Both the position numbers and the translations under genes were made by a program. The notes under the pieces were generated by a model, which saw only the letters and a list, made by a program, of their open reading frames with translations, did no database searches and was not told the DNA's origin. Source: Spinellus fusiger (Eukaryota > Mucoromycota > Mucoromycetes > Mucorales > Phycomycetaceae). Taken from it: a DNA stretch of 64,000 nt. Location: NCBI GenBank assembly GCA_025094145.1, contig JALLLS010000016.1:62001-126000 (forward strand), written 5' to 3'. Below, piece by piece: positions 36,290 to 49,712 of this stretch. Each line of letters begins with the position of its first letter. Positions within the stretch are counted from its first letter, which is position 1.

Positions 36290-36383
36290 TAATAATAACA
36301 ACATCCTTCTCTTCTAATAAACACATAGCCCCCAACCAATTTATATATACTTTCTCAGTAGAAACAAGAGAGACAGTGTTGTG

Positions 36384-37821
36384 TTATTCTTCAGAAGAGG
36401 CGTCTTGTTCTTGGAAGAGACCGTCACGAGTAACATAGACCTTATTGGCACCTGCATGGACAATGTCAGTGATCCAGTCAGGAAAGGGGGGCACGATGAT
36501 TCCACACTGGATAAGATCCTGTAGGCCTTGGATGACATTGGAGCCTTTGAATGTCACCTTGAGCGTCATATCGTCAGTCTCCAGATTCATAGGAGGAGCC
36601 ACCACCTAACAAGGACAAACCATAAGCTACTCCTATTTAAAAAAAAAGAAGAAGAAAAGAAAAGGAAAAAGAAAAGGAAAAAGAAATAGGACTTGCATTG
36701 ATCTCCAACGACTCAAGGGCAGGAGGATCTGCTCCCAGGGCACGCGCACGACTGTACCGCTCCTCAACAGCCTGTGGATCCAGAGGCACAATACGCCGTC
36801 TCTCCTGCTGATGAGACACGTACTGAGGCCTACGCTGCTTGGGGACCCTTTGGTGAATATCCAGTGGATTGGGATCCACTTTGTTTGTAGCCAACGCATG
36901 CAGTGGACCAAGACATGTGCGGCTCTCTACAAGTGCATTGATCTCTTCTAGTCTGTTGCTCACAAGGTTCTCCTCTTGAATGGAACCAGCATCAAATGCA
37001 TACAGCAGAGCCTGAACAACAAATGGGTGGAGTTCCTTACGAATCGTTCCACCACACACCACATAGTCTGTTCTTGGATGATGGATCAGATAGACATTGT
37101 CGGTGGTTTTGGGAAGAAGAGAGGGTTGGCTCGAGTCAAAGAAGGAGATTCTTAGCCAATGAGTGTCGTGCTTTGGATGGTGGACACCATACACATGCTA
37201 GTGTGGAGAGTGAGAAGAAGAAAAAGAGAGGAGTCTGCTACTCACACACAGATAGAATGGCGTAAGAAATGTACGCACACGGTCCACTAGACCCTGCACT
37301 CCCAATGTCAGGTAAAGAGGTGCTTCCAGACTCACTGTTCACCATTAGCCTTTCTTTCTGTTGGTTGTTCACGTAAGGCTCATTGGACTTGCCTGCTTTT
37401 AGTCTCCACAGCTGCCATTTCTTAAACGCAGGATGAAGGAGGGTGTCTAATGCCGTGGGTCAGCACCTTTGCTCTCATTGTCTCGATGAGAAAGAACACC
37501 TGCTATGGACAGGGACTTACACTTAAGATCCAACTGGGCTACTTGTAGTGCACACAGTCCCTCTGTCTACCACAAGCAGAGTCACATAGCTTGTCACAAA
37601 CACAAGTCACTTACCCAGTCGACATTCAACAATCTGTCAATGACTTTGGACTTTTGTACATGTTCCATGGCCTGGTAGGGCTCCCATGAGCTGTCAGGGT
37701 GTTGGGGTCTGAGGCTAGGCTGCTGAAACCATACCTCTACTATATTGAGCAGCTCATCCCGTGTGAACCGCCGTACCAGATTCCTCACACGCTGGTCTGT
37801 GGTGATGAGGGCAGCGTCCAT
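36384..37821 (-). CDS. CHL4: Kinetochore protein CENP-N/Chl4 (Mis15) family
   Basis: Inner-kinetochore component that recognises CENP-A nucleosomes with CENP-L/Iml3. Six exons join in frame: 37821-37615, 37560-37521, 37446-37393, 37334-37246, 37197-36697 and 36605-36384 (370 aa; human CENP-N 339). The N-terminus (TRDELLNIVEVWF, KVIDRLLNVDW..LCALQVAQLDLKYTLLHP) matches the PYRIN-like helical head. The middle reads FYLCHVYGVHHPKHDTHWLR and VYLIHHPRTDYVVCGG, and the C-terminus VTFKGSNVIQGLQDL..G is the CENP-N/Chl4 core. Introns 3 (37392-37335) and 5 (36696-36606) both begin GCAAGT and end AG, and no GT donor keeps the frame. Intron 3 removal is needed to switch from a frame without homology to the FYLCHVYG frame. 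Confidence 0.88.
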
Positions 37822-38026
37822 GCTTAGCTAACTAACTAACTAAATAACTAAATAACTAATGAATGAATGAATGGATCCACAAGAGAATCACGTTTCCCGG
37901 TGAGAAATACAAAATAAGAAGAAATATAAAATAAGAAATAAGAAATACAAATTACAAATTACAAAATACAAATTACAAAATACAAAATAGAGTGTATATT
38001 GATACAAGATAGAATATATAAAATCA

Positions 38027-40008
<1,982 letters not shown>

Positions 40009-40385
40009 AACCAACTACTGCTATTACTACTGCTGCTGCTGTTGTTGCTATTGCTGCTGCTGCTAGAGAGAAAGAGAGAGTGAAAGAGAAAGAAAGAGTG
40101 AAGAGTGAAAGAGTGGCAGCGGCGGTGACGGCGAGGGTGATTACTCTATTTATTGATTCAAAGCCACCTGCTATTTACAGAAAGAAAAGAAAAAGAAGCG
40201 TCTGTGATTCACACACAAAGAGAGAGAAAAGAGAAAGAGCGAAAGAGAGAGCGAAAAAGAGAGAGAAAAAGAGATGCTTCCTTAGAGACATCCCATCCAC
40301 AAGACATTGGACTGCTCTTTTCTCTCCCTTACTCTCTCTCTCTCTTTCTTGGTCCTAGTGACTTGTTTTCTCTTCTTCCTTGTGA
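40009..40385. promoter_or_regulatory. Upstream region of kinase gene
   Basis: 377 bp between the kinase start and the STS1-like stop. It contains CTG-type triplets (about 40019-40065) and GAAAGA/AGAGAAA purine runs (40066-40280). Confidence 0.4.
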
Positions 40386-41076
40386 CTAGACATCAGCATA
40401 GCCTACCACTGGAGAAGTGCTAAAATGGATCTCCTTCTCTTGGCAGTAGGGCGCAGGGGGGGCTGTGACAAGCAGCCGAGTGAATTCATGCACTGCCTCT
40501 GTCAATAGGCCATGGGTGTGACTGTTATGCTGGGCAAGACTCTTGGCCCAGTCACTCATTGTGGGGGTATCGTAGGCCTCTTGGGGCTGCATGGAGGCAG
40601 CTGACTGGATTGCCTTGATCCAAAAGCCATTCAGGTCACGGTACAGATTGCGTCTGGGGGCGTTGTGTTCTATTCGTGGCGCAGTCCAAAGTGTCAACAG
40701 CAGATCCAAAGCAATAAAACAAAAACAAGGAGAGGAAGAGAAAGTAGAGATAGAAAGTAGAGATAGAAAGTAGAGATAGAAATATAGATAGAAATATAGA
40801 TAGAAAGTAGAGATAGAAATATAGATAGAAGAGTGAGTGCCTTATTCTCTTCTTCACATCTCCTTCTTGTCACGGGACTTGCCTTCCTTCTCCCACACAG
40901 GCAGACGGTGGGTAATGTGGGCTGCCAAGTCTAGAAATGCAAAACATACAGCAGGAAACACAGTGGCAGATGTAAAGTGATGTGCATACTGTGTGACTGT
41001 GGTCTACAGAAACAATAGGTGTTTGCATAAGACAGAGCCCTCCAATCAACAAACAGACAGCTTGTTCTCTGTGAAT

Positions 41077-41121
<45 letters not shown>

Positions 41122-41631
41122 AAAGGAAAAACGGAGGGAGAGGGAGAGGGATCTGCTTACTGTTAATTCGCCCAAGGATTCTCGTACACGGGCAAAGGCA
41201 TAGTCGTCTCTTCCAGGGCCATGACGGCTATAAGGGAATTTGGCAGCAAGACTCTTCTCCATATCCGTCAGCACCACTGTCACAGAGGCTATGGTGGGGG
41301 CTGGTACGTACGTCATCATGTCCTGCTGCACTTGTGGATGAAGGGTTAGTAAGTCCTGTAGTAAAGAGACAAGCTTCTCTTTGCTGAGAGTGGCTGGACA
41401 AAGAGAACAGAAGAAGGTTAGTTTCTCTGTGGACAGACGCAGGAGGAGGAGGAAGAGGAGTGTCATGTCTTTTATAGATGTAGATATAGATATCTTACCT
41501 AGAAGAGCAGTAGAAGACGTCTGCTTTTTGATGCCTGTCTTGCACCGCTTGAATTCATGAGTGCGTCGGTGTTTTTGTACAAATGAGCGAGTAGAGAGGT
41601 GAGCGTCGTCCATGTCTTCATCTTCCCCCAT
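40386..41631 (-). CDS. STS1: Nuclear proteasome tethering factor Sts1/Cut8
   Basis: Anchors 26S proteasomes in the nucleus. Four exons join in frame: 41631-41499, 41393-41161, 41003-40883 and 40669-40386 (256 aa; S. pombe Cut8 is similar in size). The N-terminus is short and basic (FVQKHRRTHEFKRCKTGIKK), consistent with the Lys-rich tail used for proteasome contact. The core reads LVSLLQDLLTLHPQVQQDMM, YVPAPTIASVTVVLTDMEKS, KFPYSRHGPGRDDYAFARVR and VFPAVCFAFLDLAAHITHRL, then LPVWEKE-EHNAPRRNLY and a long helical end. Intron 3 (40882-40670, 213 nt) begins GCAAGT and ends AG; only this pair joins WEKE to HNAPRRN in frame. Intron 2 carries a GATA microsatellite (41076-41121). Family call is by pattern. 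Confidence 0.82.
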
Positions 41632-42488
41632 GCGACGCTTTTGTCCTACTTATCAGCACAGCGCCATCACCTTGAGCATGTACCTTTATCGCTTGAAACA
41701 GGAAATCGTAGTGACATGGGGTGGGTATAAGAGAAGAGAAAAAAAAGACGCTGAGGGATGGTGTGGTGGAGAAGAGTCAAGGGATGAAAATGGAAGACAC
41801 TTGAACAAACAAACAGACAGACAGACAGAAAGACAGACTGACAAACAAACAGACTGACAAAAGAGAAAAAGAGAATAAAGAGAATAAGAGAGAAAGAGAG
41901 AGAGAGATTAAAGAGAGGGAAAGAAAGAGAAAGAAAGAAGCCGTTGACGCTGGTGCTGACGAACAAGCGAGTGGCTTGCTCTAAGCCAATCATAACACTG
42001 GAACCACTCCCCACTATGGAATTCAGGTGGAGGGGTTTCCATCTCAGACTCGCCTACAAAGAGAGTACTCTTGCTGACATGTGTGACTCCTTTTCTGTTG
42101 GAGGGAGCCACCAAAGAAGAGAAGGAAAGTGTCTCTCTTTTGTAATGTTGCTATTCAACACCTACAGAGAGAGAATAAGAAAAAGAGAATAAGAATAAGA
42201 GAGAATAAGAGAGAATAAGAGAGAGATCAGTATAAAAATAAAGACAGTCCTGCCATGACCGTCAAGGGTTGTCATGACAGTAGGGTGCACAGTCCTTCCT
42301 TGTCTATTGCCATTCACTTTTGACTTAGTGTCCGCTGATAATAGAGACAGCGTATGTTTGACGTCATTCATTGGCTGTTTCTGCTCTCCTTTTTTATAAT
42401 ATCGATATACTGTACATCCCACCCCGTCCTTTTTTATTTTATTTTTACTTTCTTTCCTGCTATGTCTACTGCATAACTTTCTTCCATC
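41632..42488. promoter_or_regulatory. Divergent region STS1 / SPT2
   Basis: 857 bp between two head-to-head genes. It holds CAGA/ACAA repeats (41804-41860), a long purine tract (41862-41940), AGAATAAG repeats (42168-42226) and the possible small gene at 41908-42371. Confidence 0.4.
41908..42371 (-). CDS. Possible small two-exon gene of unknown family
   Basis: Two protein-like stretches on the minus strand, 42371-42246 and 42150-41908, can be joined in frame (122 aa). The first begins MNDVKHTLSLLSADTKSKVN. The second includes STLFVGESEMETPPPEFH and WFQCYDWLRASHSLV. Composition is unlike the surrounding simple repeats and looks like real protein, but the donor (GTCTTT) is weak and I recognise no family. 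The ATG lies 117 bp from the SPT2 start on the other strand, so this could also be noncoding transcript sequence. Confidence 0.35.
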
Positions 42489-44001
42489 ATGCCCATTCAC
42501 AAGGTACAGCTCCTCATACAGTCCTGTCATCCACCAGCGACAAGGACGAGTGTGTTGACAGAGCCAGTCTTTATTGTTTTTGTTTATTGTGTGTTTGTTT
42601 ATTCAGTCCATCGATGCACGAAAGATTTCTTTTCAAGACCTTATGGCCCAAGCAGCCCAAGTAGCTCAAGACCAAGCAGCAGCCCATGCCAAGAAAGTGC
42701 AGAGTCAACAAGTTGCGAAAGAATCCCTGGAGAAAAAGAAAGAGGCGTCGGTACGTCGTCGTGACGAAGACGTTGCACGGTATGAGCAACGACGTCAACA
42801 CTTTGACCAGCAGCGCCCTGTGGAGACAAGGCAGCGTCCTGTGGAGACAAAGCAGCGTCCTGTGGAGACAAAGCAGCGCCCACTGGAGCGTCATCCAACT
42901 TCCAAAACAGTGTGTACAGCGTTAGGCTCTCTGCCTAGAAAAGGAACCAAGAATGTCAAGGTAAAAATGAGGGAGGAAATGGGTCCATGCTCATCCGCGC
43001 CTGTTCTGTTTCTATTAGAGTGGAAATGATCTCTCCTTTGATCAGTTGATGAGAAAGGCACAAGAACTTGCTACAGAGAAAAAAGCCACACCCTCCACCT
43101 CAGAAACACAACCTTATAGCAGTGGAGACAGAAGGTCGGTTGTCAAAGGCAGTGGAAGCAGAGAAGAGCGTCTGCATTTACCTACTGTGTCTGGAAAAGT
43201 GTATCCTTCCTTGGAGAGATCTGTGCTTAGATCAAAAGAGTCAGTGGGTCATGTTCGTCCAATCATGCGTCCAAAAGAACCTCTGGCTCGTGGAATGGGT
43301 GTGTCTGGTCATTCGGCTACTAAGAGAGACAGAGAGACGAGTTTATTGTCTATACGTTCTCATCAGTCACGCCCACTTCCTATGACGAGTGCAAAGATGA
43401 GAGAGGAGTTGTCAGGGCGGCCTCGATCTAATAGAGAAGAGTTGTCAACACGAACTAGGCCTATGAGAGAAGAGTTGTCAACACGAACTAAACCTATGAG
43501 AGAAGAGTTGTCAGGACGAACTAGACCTATGAGAGAAGAGACACCCATACGACGCATGCCTTTTATGCCCTTCAATGCACGACGGATACCACGACAACCA
43601 CGATCACTACGGAAAGAAGAAGAACGAGACGAAGAGCTTGATTCTTTTATTGTAGACGATGATGAAGAAGAAGGAAGATACCACAATGACATCTCTTCTG
43701 AAATAGGTCGTATTTTCCGATATGACAAATCAAGGTAAACAGCCCTTTATAAGAACAACCAACTCATATTACCTTGTAGATACACCAATGACCCTTACTC
43801 TGATGATGACATGGAAGCAGATGCTAGTGAAGTACTAAGAGAAGAGAAGAGAAGGTACCTCCCTTTATTTCATTGTGTCCTCTTCTTTCTGACTGTTTCT
43901 CTAGTGAACGTATTGGAAGAAAGGAAGATCTTCGAGAAGAACGTTTGGAGATGGAACGTGCTCAGAAAAGAAAAAAGTTATCTTCGAATAAAAACTCTTG
44001 A
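42489..44001 (+). CDS. SPT2: Chromatin protein Spt2
   Basis: DNA- and H3/H4-binding protein that helps control histone recycling during transcription. Five exons join in frame: 42489-42503, 42607-42960, 43019-43734, 43780-43854 and 43905-44001 (418 aa). The middle is Arg/Glu-rich and holds two sets of tandem repeats: RPVETKQ units (about residues 77-103) and REELSxRTRPM units (about 43396-43540). The C-terminal SPT2 domain is clear: acidic DSFIVDDDEEEG, IGRIFRYDKSRYTNDPYSD, DDMEADASEVLREEKRR and SERIGRKEDLREERLE, then basic KRKK. The first exon (MPIHK) is the least certain part: it joins in frame, but an alternative start may exist. Confidence 0.87.
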
Positions 44002-44153
44002 GAGAATAGAATGTAGATAGGTAGCATGGACTACGGACTGCCTTTCTTCTCTAGATACATCTTTTATGCACTCACTTTTTTCTTTTTCTTTCTTGTCATT
44101 TTCACTATTCTGCAGTGCAGTGTGTGCTATTATCTATTCTCATCAGCCCTTTA

Positions 44154-44188
<35 letters not shown>

Positions 44189-45004
44189 ATAAAAATAAAT
44201 AAAGAACAAATTCTCCCAAAAAATAAATAGACTCGTTGCCTGGGTAGTATCTATTGTTCTTTCTAATTAAACACCATGGATGGAAATCAATAACAATATT
44301 AACAGCATATTGTATTTCTAACAAACAATAGTTTAGTAACTAGCACAGTTTTTCATCATTTACTGGTTTATAGCTATTAAGTATGAAATGGCGCAAACAA
44401 ACTACACTTCAATTCAAAACTAGGTAATAAAAACAATACAATCTATTGTTTTGAGTGAGTGAGTGAGTGAGTGAGTGAGTGAAGAGCCAATGAGTTTTCC
44501 ATGTCATTTTATTACATTGAGAATTGCATATCAAGTACTAATGTATCAATGATTCTTATGATGAGATGGTGGCTTCTGTCACAAATTCCCGCTCTTTCTT
44601 GTTTGTGTCGCTCCCACAAATATTTGACACATCTATTATGCCGACCTATTGACTTTTTTTTTTCTCATTTATTTTATATTGATTGCTATTTCTGCCACTG
44701 AAAATTTTCCCTGTAATTGATCTAAAACCATCAACAATAGACTTATATATATATGTGTGTGTGTGTGTGTGTCTATTTGGTGTGTCTATTTATAAAATAA
44801 TCATCATCAGCGACTACTTCTTTCCCATATCAAGTCAAAACAATTCTTAGTAAAGACACAAGACGTAGATAGAAAACACAGTGTCAGTAATGATATGGAC
44901 TGATCTGAGTTGTGTAGTATGCATGTTCAGATAAAGAAAAAAAATGGGAAAAGTGAATGCTATCTAGATTAGACACAATAGACAAAAAGACAAGAAAAAA
45001 ATAT
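44002..45004. other. Intergenic region 3' of SPT2
   Basis: AT-rich without recognisable genes. Contains a GTATAT tract (44158-44190), GAGT repeats (44454-44482) and a GT run (44755-44772). Confidence 0.5.
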
Positions 45005-46025
45005 CAAAATAGTGTTATCACTATATGAATTCATTAGATATAGATATAAAACTATTAACACATAAAGATAGTAGTGTTTTATTTTTAGGTTGCTTAGAAA
45101 CCACCATAGCCACTCTTGGTGTCTCTACCCCATACTGACAATGAGGCTGTCTGTTATTTTCATTGACACTTCACTCCATTACAGCATCAAGATAGTTTCT
45201 GACCCCTGTTTAGAAGAACATACCCTTCACTAAAAACAATCTCCCAACACCCTCCCCACTAAAACAGCTCCATACCATCACTCTACCACCTCCAAACTTC
45301 CTCATTTCCAGGACATTCTTAGGCTTGAAGTCTTTGTTATGTTGCCTAATGATTTAAATGCTCTTGCCCATTGCTCATTAGCTCCACCCTAGACTTATCT
45401 GACCAGACCATCTCTTGTCATTGTTTGTGCGTCTGATTTATGTGCTCACAGGCTTAACAGAGCTCTACCTCCAATTTCTTCCTTGAGATATATCTAGATA
45501 TCAATAAAGATAGCATTAGATTATTTATTGTATCTGATAAGGTGGTATCCACATATTAGTATGATGTATGTTCTAATGGATGATTTATCTGTATTAAAGA
45601 TATGAATAGACTGTGGTTTGATCAAAAGTATTTAAAAGAGTTTTGCATGTTACCAATTGAAGTATAGACTATAATATTCTGATCAGTACTATTAACCTTT
45701 AACTATTTTCACCATTATTACTAGCCATCTATAGGTATCCTTTATATTTATATATAAATATATCGATATATCTATCTGATGGGCGTCGCTTATAACTGTC
45801 CTGCTCAACCGTCAGAGGGTCGTGTCATTGAACATATGTTTTTTTCTATCCACTCTTTAGTGATGGTTCAATTTTATTAGCTTTATTAAAATTCTTCATT
45901 ATGTCTCCCATGGTGGAAACACACATGTTGAACATGCGAGATATCTCAGTCGTGGTGGAGTTTGAGTTCATCACCTGGTACAAGATAGCTGATCCATTCT
46001 CAATTCTTCATGTTACAAGTAAATA
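45005..46025 (-). mobile_element. Decayed second copy of Tc1-like element
   Basis: Matches the element at 20.4-22.0 kb in three blocks: 45008-45195 (corresponding to about 20724-20945), 45225-45480 (about 21230-21490, sharing the unit tcccaacaccctccccacta) and 45865-46025 (about 21725-21870, the helix-turn-helix coding part). A segment equal to about 20950-21225 is deleted, and 45481-45864 has no clear match. The 30-bp inverted repeat is absent. Confidence 0.75.
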
Positions 46026-46065
46026 CGATGTTGATGATGATTAGATCACTGCTGCTGGCATAAGA

Positions 46066-46437
46066 CTACTCTATAAAATTTACATTCGATTCATGGTGCT
46101 GTAAAATACTACAATAAGCCTGGGAAATCTTATTCCAGAGCGTCCTATGTCTCTTGTTGTGAATTCTGAAAATCCTAGAGGCTATAACATCACACTGAAA
46201 CTTCTCAGCAGGTCGTTGCCTATGTGCAGACATCAACTTAGTAAAATTTAATATCCTTAGAGTAATTTGTGGTCTTCTTTCGGTTTCTTTTAGTTTCTTT
46301 ATTAAATGTAAAACTGAAGTATGGATTGATTTTTTGGGGCAAGTAATAAAATATTTATAATGCCACATAGCCTGCTCTATTCTATACAAAGTGTATCTTC
46401 CACCTAGAAAGTTAAATGAAAGATTATACATGTTCAC
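46066..46437 (-). other. Unassigned ORF
   Basis: 123 codons, open, of mixed composition with many basic residues (SAHRQRPAEKFQ, RIHNKRHRTLWNK). I recognise no family. It lies just upstream of the decayed transposase and may be transposon-derived or chance. Confidence 0.2.
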
Positions 46438-47159
46438 CCTATGTTTTGTTCGATATTTTAGTGTTTTTCAATAAATATCCATCATTAATGACAGAAATAT
46501 ATAACTTTTTTTATAGAGTAGAATAATTGTTAATGTGTTTAAATTCTTTCAATATCTTTCTATTCTCTTACTCTAATTCTCAATCGTCTTTCATTCATTC
46601 CTAAACACATTAGATGAAGAATTTAATAATTAGAAGAGACAAGTGTCGAGTTGAGTTGCTTGTGTGTAATTTCAGATGAAAGATTACTGAGACGAGGTTG
46701 ATGATTGTTAGATCAATCACAATTGCCAACAGAACAACACTACACCAAGCACACACCCTCTTCATATCACTGGTAGAATGTTTATGTATTCTATTCTATC
46801 TGTATGAATATTAATTTCAAGAAAGTATTCAATGGAAGAAGAAGAAAAGACAACCATCAGAATAATACTGAGAAAAGAAAACACAAAAGACATGATGCTA
46901 TTGATAGTAACAACCCATTGCACTCTGTAGGTAATTGTGAACAACATTCTCCCGCTGTATGTTTGAAAACACCTTTGAAGCCAACAGAAAGCAAGTCTAT
47001 CTTGCTTATTATGCCATACCACATCCGCGCCATTATGAGAGTATCCCTATCTTTTCATTCTTAAAGTAAGCCAGGGCCAACTGACTCATTCTCAAGGAAT
47101 CAGACAAAAAGGAATCGTATCTTCTAAACACAGATGATTATTTTCTTATATAAAGATAT
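46438..47159. other. Intergenic region
   Basis: An 86-codon open frame at 46804-47064 (+) has a Lys/Arg/His-rich start but no recognisable motif. Nothing else is supported. Confidence 0.4.
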
Positions 47160-47385
47160 ACTTTATTTTGGCAGTGCTATCACTTTATGAATTCCTTGGA
47201 TATAAACACAGATGATTCAACAAATAAAGAAAAAGGAAAAGAGTGTTTTATTTCAAGGTAACTTGGTAACTACTATCCATCTCTGGTAGCAATGATAGGC
47301 TTGCATCTCCACCTCATGCTGGCAATGATGTTGTCTGTCACTCTTTGATATTTTACCTCCATCCCAGTACTTGGTGTAGGCTATC
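47160..47385 (-). mobile_element. Terminal fragment of a third Tc1-like copy
   Basis: Aligns with 20724-20945 of the first copy: the block GTGYTATMACTTYATGAATTC is followed by a TTTTATT...GGTAACT and 'tgctggcaatga' region that codes the end of the transposase. Nothing beyond it matches. Confidence 0.7.
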
Positions 47386-49712
47386 TAACCGAGTTTTAAT
47401 GTTATTCATTTATTTATAAACATCAGGGCTTTTAGAGAATAAGACCAAAGTGTTAGTTTTCTATAGACGTGTGTTGATTCCATTCTATTTTATTCTATCC
47501 TATTCTATCTGGAACCATTTCTATAGCTATAAAAGTGAAAAGTGAAAAGAAAAAAAAACATTGAGTCTCTCCGTCTGAAGGGTAGACTTGAGAAATTAAG
47601 TTGGAGATGGACGCATGGTTCTAATCCAATCACTCTTCCAAAGAACTTCTTGATGGTAGTTGGATGATAGACAACCTTGTCTGCATTCTACAGCAAACAA
47701 GTCCAACAGCAGAGCCATAAATAAATTTAAAAAATAAATATCAGTAACATGTTATTTAGAACAATGGGAAGTGTAGAGTGAGTGGGTCAGTAAAACATAG
47801 AATCAAGAGGTCATCTATCAAATGCTGTAAAATACCCTCTAAAAGAAATACACTCTCATGGATGAATCTCAGGGCATGTGAGAGATAGACAAGCCGTAAG
47901 ATCTATAGTGATAGATTGAGCCAATATGCTGTACACAGTATCCTTGTCACACACAGAGAGAAAGAGAATGAAAGATGGATATAACATGTTATAAGGATAT
48001 AGTACATTGGCAATGATAAATAATACCTTGGAATGCAGAAAGAGTAAAATGGAAATCCCGATGAATTGAGTGAATGGGTCAAACAATAGGCTACTGCCTA
48101 TTATCCATTGCTGCTCTAGTGCAGGTAAGTGCCAATGGTAATGAAGATCCACTCAAAGAGAATGTTCATGTCTTGTGCTTATGAATGATGGTGGTTGAAG
48201 CACCAGTATGGGCTCTAGCGTGGGTGTGGAACCAAACTCACTATGCTGGATCTGGGAGGAGCACAGGAGGATTTTCTTTTAGTCTAGTCTAATAGCTTTA
48301 TCGGTGGTACTGGTGGAGTTGAGATTAATGGAGCAGAAGAAGAGGGGATAAGGAGGCCTATGCCAGAAGATTGGGTGATGTAGAACAGGTGACAAAGCAT
48401 AGGCTCAAATATTAATTCCATAGAGTAAACTAGATAAAGTTTCCTTTCTGATTCAGGGTTATGATCTATGAGGAGCCAAGAATAATAAACATTTACTAAC
48501 TCTAGCCCATATTTTGGTAGTAAAGAAAACACCATCTCTTTTTATAGATATGTGTAGTGTGTACCTAGAGTGAGTAGAACCTCTTCTTTTTATTGGCAGT
48601 TCTATTGAAATACGTGTGGGTCGGGTAAAATAAATAGAGCGATTGTGAGTTTCTTTCTATTATTGAAAGCAATGTGTGATGGATGGATTGATGGGAAAAG
48701 AGTGTATTGATTTATTTTATAGAAGAGAAAGAGAAATGAAGGGTTGTTGTTTATCTTTTTACTTTGAATAATAATTGTTATTATCATGATAGCCTTATAG
48801 ACTGTATACTATGGACTGTATACCATGGACTGTATACCATGGACTGCATCACTCACAGATAGATAGACACATAGACACATTGATATGTTTATGAATGAGA
48901 TAGACAAACATACACCCTAAAAACTGAATGCTAAGATACATCAAATAGAGCAGTAGTACAACTTATCTCTTTTTTAATCTTCTGAGTTGGGATGATCGAA
49001 AACAATGGATAGACGCGAGACCACCATTCAACTCACCCTTACTGTAAGCATGACCTTTTCAGACCTTTAACCTTAAATGATACACCTACATGTCTGCCTG
49101 CATCTCTGTTTCTTCCTTTTCTTCTCTGTACAAACTGAGAATAACCACATCTATGCAGCCAAGTGCTATAAATAGTGTTAGAATTGGAAGCCAACAGACT
49201 CCATAGTACAGGGGAGCTTACTGAAGCAAATGAAGAGTCTTTTAGAGAGAGAGAAAGTGGTCTATACGCCTATTTAAAACACCAATGCTCTATACTTGGG
49301 AGATTGGATTCTTTTACCAATGTTTCCTCATCTATCTAATTTTAGTATTAGTATACGCAATATAAAGGAGAATTAAGAATATACCCGCTGTACTATTCTC
49401 AACTTTTGTCCAATCTGCCCATTTATCGACTTACAAAGGAGACTCAAGCCAATTCCATGATCCGATTGGCTCTATTCCATATATCCGATAACAGAGGGTC
49501 TTAGTCATCTTTTTGTACAAGCAATAGGATAGGCTAGAAACCCCCCCACAGGTTCATAAGCATGTTGAAATACAGCTCCTGTGAATCTCTAAAATTCAAA
49601 ATTCAGGAAAAAGAAAAAGAAAAAATAGAAAAAAACAGTCTTCAAAGACAGTTATATAAACCCTCGCGACATACTTTCCACTCTCTTTTCTTATTTATAA
49701 TTATATTTTAAA
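47386..49712. other. Gene-poor region upstream of peroxiredoxin
   Basis: No supported gene. At 48798-48846 there are about three copies of atggactgtatacc. A 13-codon open start at 49004 followed by GTAAGC looks exon-like, but no partner exon was found. The last approximately 100 bases before 49713 would be the peroxiredoxin promoter. Confidence 0.45.

Noticed and set aside
35255..36304. 349-codon open frame antisense to OLA1
   Set aside because: It overlaps exactly the OLA1 coding exon, a common result of biased codon use in conserved genes. No homology recognised.
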